Positions 5,891 through 8,442 of a stretch of DNA of 8,442 bases are shown piece after piece. Under the pieces are notes generated by a model. That model saw only the letters and a program-made list of their open reading frames with translations, did not search any database and was not told where the DNA came from. Origin of the DNA: Gammaproteobacteria bacterium. Its GTDB lineage: Bacteria > Pseudomonadota > Gammaproteobacteria > Porifericomitales > Porifericomitaceae. A program made the translations under genes and the position numbers. The stretch is taken from contig JAPPQA010000131.1 of assembly GCA_028817255.1 (NCBI GenBank), forward strand, positions 1 through 8,442, read 5' to 3'. Every line of letters begins with the position of its first letter. Position 1 is the stretch's first letter.

Positions 5891-7186
5891 ATGAGCGCGC
5901 GCCGATGGTACAACCTGTGCGCCTGGTGTCTGCTGCCCGTGGCCCTGCTGCGCTTGTCGCTGCTCGGCACGCGGGACCGCGGCTACCTGCACGGTTGGGC
6001 AGAGCGCTTTGGCTGTCCCGGCCGTTTGCGCGCGCCGGCTGCCGGCCGGATCTGGTTGCATGCCGTCTCCGTAGGCGAGATCCAGGCGGCGCGCCCCCTG
6101 TTGCAGCGCCTGCCCGAACGCTTTCCCGGGCGCCGCCTGCTGGTGACCACCACGACGCCCAGCGGCGCCCGTATCCTGGCCCGTCTGGGCGACGCCATAG
6201 ACATGGATTTCGCCTATCTGCCTTTCGACCTCTCCTTTGCGGTCGCTTCTTTTCTTGACCGCTGCCGGCCAGAGTTGGCGATCGTCATGGAAACGGAGAT
6301 CTGGCCAAACCTGTTTGCCGCCTGTCGCGACCGGGGCATCCCTCTGGTGTTGGCCAACGCCAGGCTTTCCGACCGCTCTTTGGCCGGTTACCGGCGCCTG
6401 CCCGCCTTGTTCCGGGAGACATTCGAGGCCGTGTCGCTGGTCGCAGCCCAGGACGATCAAAGCGCCAGCCGCTACCGGGAACTGGGCGTTCCGGCATCCA
6501 AGCTGCGGGTCACCGGCAATCTCAAATTCGATATCGCCTTTCCCCCGGACATGGAGGAAGACGCGCTCCGCCTGCGGCACGAACTCTTCGACGACCGGGT
6601 CGCCTGGATCGCCGCCAGCACCCACGAAGGAGAAGAGCGGCAGGTATTGCGGGCTTTCCGCCTGGTAGAGGCCGAGCATCCCGGGTCGCTGCTGATCCTG
6701 GCCCCGCGCCATCCCTGGCGCCAGAAACGGGTTTTGGAGGAATGCCGCCGTGCCGGATACCCGCGGGTCGTTTGCCGTAGTCAGGGTTCGCGCGGGCCAC
6801 TTACGGAACCTGTGCTGTTGCTCGACACCCTGGGAGAACTGCCCTTGTTCTACGCCGCCTCCGAGGTGGCCTTCGTGGGCGGCAGCCTGGTTACGCACGG
6901 CGGACAGAATCCGCTGGAGCCCGCGGCCCTGGGGGTGCCGGTGATTGCCGGTCCGCATTATGCCAATTTTTCCTCGGTGGTCGGTTTGCTGCGCGAGGCG
7001 GGCGCCGCCTGGATCGTGTGCGACTACCGGGAGCTGGCGGGGCGGGTCTCTCAGTTGTTGGCAGACGAGGTATTGCGCCGCCTGGCCGGCGGCAACGGCC
7101 GGGAGATCGTCGCCCGTCATCGCGGCGCTGCCGACCGCCTGTTGCGGGAATTGCCGCTTGGGGAAGAACCGGAGGCCGCGGCATAG
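5891..7186 (+). CDS. waaA: 3-deoxy-D-manno-octulosonic acid transferase (Kdo transferase)
   Basis: This 431-aa protein (E. coli WaaA/KdtA 425 aa) transfers Kdo from CMP-Kdo to tetra-acyl lipid IVA on the cytoplasmic face of the inner membrane, founding the LPS core. An N-terminal membrane anchor is at about 7-25. The first GT-B domain has HAVSVGE with the catalytic base Glu63, TTTTPSGA (86-93) and METEIWPN (133-140). The second domain has GNLKFD (209-214), AASTHEGEE (241-249), LAPRHP and GGSLVTHGGQNPLEPAALG (330-348) for sugar-nucleotide binding. The ATG at 5891 has AGGGGG at 5879-5884 upstream; the frame is open further upstream only as antisense of DUF3108. Nothing visible decides whether it is mono- or bifunctional. 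Its 3' end is the last gene with the window's high-GC codon use. Confidence 0.96.
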   Translation: MSARRWYNLCAWCLLPVALLRLSLLGTRDRGYLHGWAERFGCPGRLRAPAAGRIWLHAVSVGEIQAARPLLQRLPERFPGRRLLVTTTTPSGARILARLGDAIDMDFAYLPFDLSFAVASFLDRCRPELAIVMETEIWPNLFAACRDRGIPLVLANARLSDRSLAGYRRLPALFRETFEAVSLVAAQDDQSASRYRELGVPASKLRVTGNLKFDIAFPPDMEEDALRLRHELFDDRVAWIAASTHEGEERQVLRAFRLVEAEHPGSLLILAPRHPWRQKRVLEECRRAGYPRVVCRSQGSRGPLTEPVLLLDTLGELPLFYAASEVAFVGGSLVTHGGQNPLEPAALGVPVIAGPHYANFSSVVGLLREAGAAWIVCDYRELAGRVSQLLADEVLRRLAGGNGREIVARHRGAADRLLRELPLGEEPEAAA

Positions 7187-7243
7187 CGGCGCGACCTTGC
7201 GGGCCTGCCGCCGGTTGCGGGGATTGCGCGAGCTTGGGGGCAT

Positions 7244-7375
7244 ATGAGAATTATCGCGTATTTTGCCGGACGGTTGGGAATTCCGGTTGCCGCCGCTGGC
7301 AAGCGGCAGGAGGCCCTCGCCACAGCCACTGAAAAAAACTGCTGCAAGGAGGAATACGGTACAATCGGCGCATGA
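7244..7375 (+). CDS. Possible leader ORF overlapping the methylase start
   Basis: This is a 43-codon reading frame starting MRIIAYFAGRLGIPVAAAGK and ending EEYGTIGA. A G-rich GGGGG precedes the ATG by about 3 nt. Its TGA overlaps the methylase ATG as ATGA, the same arrangement as the methylase and its downstream partner. I do not recognise the sequence; it has no helix-turn-helix and so is not a typical restriction-modification controller protein. It could be a leader peptide coupling methylase translation, a fragment left at the insertion junction, or chance. An AAGGAGG lies inside it. Low confidence. Confidence 0.22.
   Translation: MRIIAYFAGRLGIPVAAAGKRQEALATATEKNCCKEEYGTIGA
7292..7307 (+). 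other. Stem-loop in the waaA-methylase gap
   Basis: GCCGCT (7292-7297), loop GGCA, AGCGGC (7302-7307) is a perfect 6-bp stem with a 4-nt loop. A second weaker pairing, CCGGA (7266-7270) with TCCGG (7282-7286), lies just before it. No T-run follows, so a classic terminator for waaA is not supported. It could be a leader structure of the methylase transcript. The 185-bp gap 7187-7371 otherwise holds only the possible leader ORF and the sequences at 7346-7371. Confidence 0.3.
7346..7371 (+). promoter_or_regulatory. Methylase start region: AAGGAGG and a TACAAT box
   Basis: AAGGAGG at 7346-7352 is a perfect Shine-Dalgarno, but it lies 19 nt before the methylase ATG at 7372, and there is no ATG, GTG or TTG at normal spacing in that frame. 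TACAAT at 7360-7365 is a good -10 hexamer ending 6 nt before the ATG, so transcription from it would start at or next to the start codon and give a leaderless message. No convincing -35 is seen at 7337-7343. The two signals exclude each other for one transcript: a longer mRNA would carry the Shine-Dalgarno, a short one would not. Confidence 0.35.
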
Positions 7376-8301
7376 GGCCGTTCCCAGGCATGCACATTCC
7401 TCACCCGTTCCCTTATCAGGGCAGTAAGCGCAGCATTGCAAAGCATATTCTTCTGCATTTCCCCGGCAAAGTGGATTGTCTTATTGAGCCGTTCTGCGGC
7501 GCCGGTGCGGTTTCTATTGCCGCCGCCGCCCACGGGTTGGCGAAACGGGTTTTGCTCAATGATTTGAACAAACCGCTAATGGATTTGTGGCGGGAAATAC
7601 TTGATAGGCCAAGTCGGTTAGCCAGTAAATATGAGAGGATGTGGCATGTACAACACCCGGACAGGAAAAATTACTTCTTGCGTATTCGGGACCAATTCAA
7701 TTCTACCCATCAGCCGCACCATCTGCTTTATTTGCTTGCCCGAATCGTTAAAGGATCGGTAAGGTACAGCTCCGATGGGTCGTTTAACCAGAGCGCGGAT
7801 AATCGGCGTTCGGGAATGCGTCCGAGCGCGATGAAGAAGAATATTATGGGTGTTTCCTATTTGCTGGCGAAAAAAACCGCTGTTTCCGCTATTGACTTTC
7901 GTGAAGCGGTAAAGAGGGCGAAAAAGGATGATTTGGTTTACATGGATCCACCGTACCAGGGAACGTCCTTCACGAGGGACCATAGATACTGTAATGGGCT
8001 TGCATACAATGATTTTGCAGATGCGCTGTCCGTAATGAATAAAAGCGATATTTCCTACATTATCAGTTATGACGGCATTACTGGAGAAAAAACGCATGGT
8101 AAAATTTTGCCCGGGAACCTTGCTCTAAAACATCTGTATATATGCGCGGGCAGATCAAGCCAGGCAACGCTTCTGGGAAGCAATGATGAGACGATCGAAT
8201 CATTGTACCTGTCGCCAGCCTTGGTAGAGAGGTTGGAACAGGATGCGCCCAAAGTTATTAATAAGGCTAATTATAAGCAGCAAAAGCTTGTTTTTTCATG
8301 A
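7372..8301 (+). CDS. DNA adenine N6-methyltransferase, D12 (Dam-like) class
   Basis: This 309-aa alpha-class (D12/Dam-like) enzyme methylates adenine N6 in a short DNA site using S-adenosylmethionine. Motif X is HPFPYQGSKR (11-20), motif I (SAM binding) EPFCGAGAVS (39-48), motif II NDLNKPL (63-69) and the catalytic motif IV DPPYQG (192-197). Between I and IV lies the target-recognition region, including LLARIVKGSVRYSSDGSFNQS (about 121-141) and RRSGMRPS. The conserved C-terminal AGRSSQATLLG and ESLYLSPAL (about 259-284) are familiar from methylases of restriction-modification systems. It looks full length. The start could also be ATG 7390 (303 aa, MHIPHPFPYQGSKR). Codon use is AT-richer than in waaA: I count 22 G+C in the 60 bases 8041-8100. 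The stop overlaps the next start (ATGA). The recognition site cannot be read from the sequence. Confidence 0.92.
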   Translation: MRPFPGMHIPHPFPYQGSKRSIAKHILLHFPGKVDCLIEPFCGAGAVSIAAAAHGLAKRVLLNDLNKPLMDLWREILDRPSRLASKYERMWHVQHPDRKNYFLRIRDQFNSTHQPHHLLYLLARIVKGSVRYSSDGSFNQSADNRRSGMRPSAMKKNIMGVSYLLAKKTAVSAIDFREAVKRAKKDDLVYMDPPYQGTSFTRDHRYCNGLAYNDFADALSVMNKSDISYIISYDGITGEKTHGKILPGNLALKHLYICAGRSSQATLLGSNDETIESLYLSPALVERLEQDAPKVINKANYKQQKLVFS

Positions 8302-8442
8302 GGAAATATCGCTATCCAACATGGTTTTTGAAACTATTGAAAAGCATCAAGGCAAAACGGCCGAAGACGGTAATTGAACATATTCTTAAGTATGGCCAGA
8401 TAACTACAGAGGAACTTAAAGACATATACGGCTATAATCATC
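8298..8442 (+). CDS. Partial gene, probable HNH restriction endonuclease N-terminus
   Basis: The ATG at 8298 overlaps the methylase TGA, and the frame stays open to the window edge (48 codons visible, no stop). Visible are a basic N-terminus MRKYRYPTWFLKLLKSIKAK and then KTVIEHILKYGQITTEELKDIYGYNH. The latter looks like a short winged-helix segment, and GYNH is what I recall as the beginning of the GYNHPPRAARDVRE-type motif in HNH endonucleases paired with this methylase family. The HNH catalytic residues lie beyond the window and cannot be checked. That it is the cognate endonuclease is inference from this short match, the 4-bp overlap and the shared AT-rich composition. It could instead be another regulator or helper with a winged helix. 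Confidence 0.6.
   Translation, partial: MRKYRYPTWFLKLLKSIKAKRPKTVIEHILKYGQITTEELKDIYGYNH

Noticed and set aside
4803..5894. Plus-strand open frame of 363 codons opposite the DUF3108 gene
   Set aside because: The opposite strand carries a recognisable secreted protein with signal peptide and ribosome binding site. This frame has neither.
5816..7441. Long minus-strand open frame (541 codons) across waaA
   Set aside because: It is antisense to a complete waaA with all motifs. Its translation is rich in Q, R, H and P with no family resemblance, as is usual for shadow frames in high-GC DNA.

Overview
The window looks like a chromosomal segment of a high-GC Gammaproteobacterium, or a close relative, of undetermined genus. 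The basis is the ribosome-associated operon rpsP-rimM-trmD-rplS, an XerD whose active-site spacing matches E. coli with a constant +2 offset, the xerD-dsbC adjacency known from E. coli, and a Kdo transferase (WaaA), which implies a lipopolysaccharide-bearing outer membrane. Codon use is strongly G/C-ending up to about position 7200.

Layout. Positions 1-252 hold no gene I can support. They carry a cluster of VIPAKAGI-type extragenic repeats (33-109) and a long-range 8-bp inverted repeat (145-216). On the minus strand, 253-861 is 5-formyltetrahydrofolate cyclo-ligase. Divergent from it, 54 bp away, starts a compact plus-strand run: rpsP, rimM, trmD, rplS, an O6-alkylguanine-DNA alkyltransferase (ogt-like), xerD and dsbC. 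These genes are separated by at most about 22 bp, and several stop/start pairs abut or overlap. A minus-strand gene for a secreted DUF3108-type protein then converges on dsbC, overlapping its 3' end by 80 bp. Divergent from that gene is waaA.

From about 7244 the composition changes to AT-richer DNA with different codon use. Here lie a D12-class DNA adenine methyltransferase (7372-8301) and, overlapping its stop by ATGA, the 5' end of a second gene that runs off the window. The 48 visible residues resemble the N-terminus of the HNH endonucleases that I recall as partners of this methylase family. I read this as a horizontally acquired restriction-modification module placed downstream of waaA. 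It is the main accessory element here; the rest is housekeeping.

How the genes work together: S16, RimM, TrmD and L19 serve ribosome assembly and tRNA modification. Ogt repairs alkylated DNA and XerD resolves chromosome dimers. DsbC isomerises periplasmic disulfides, and WaaA adds Kdo to lipid A at the inner membrane. I see no clear evidence of a wholly new system. The points most worth following are the truncated partner gene and the unusual leader of the methylase.
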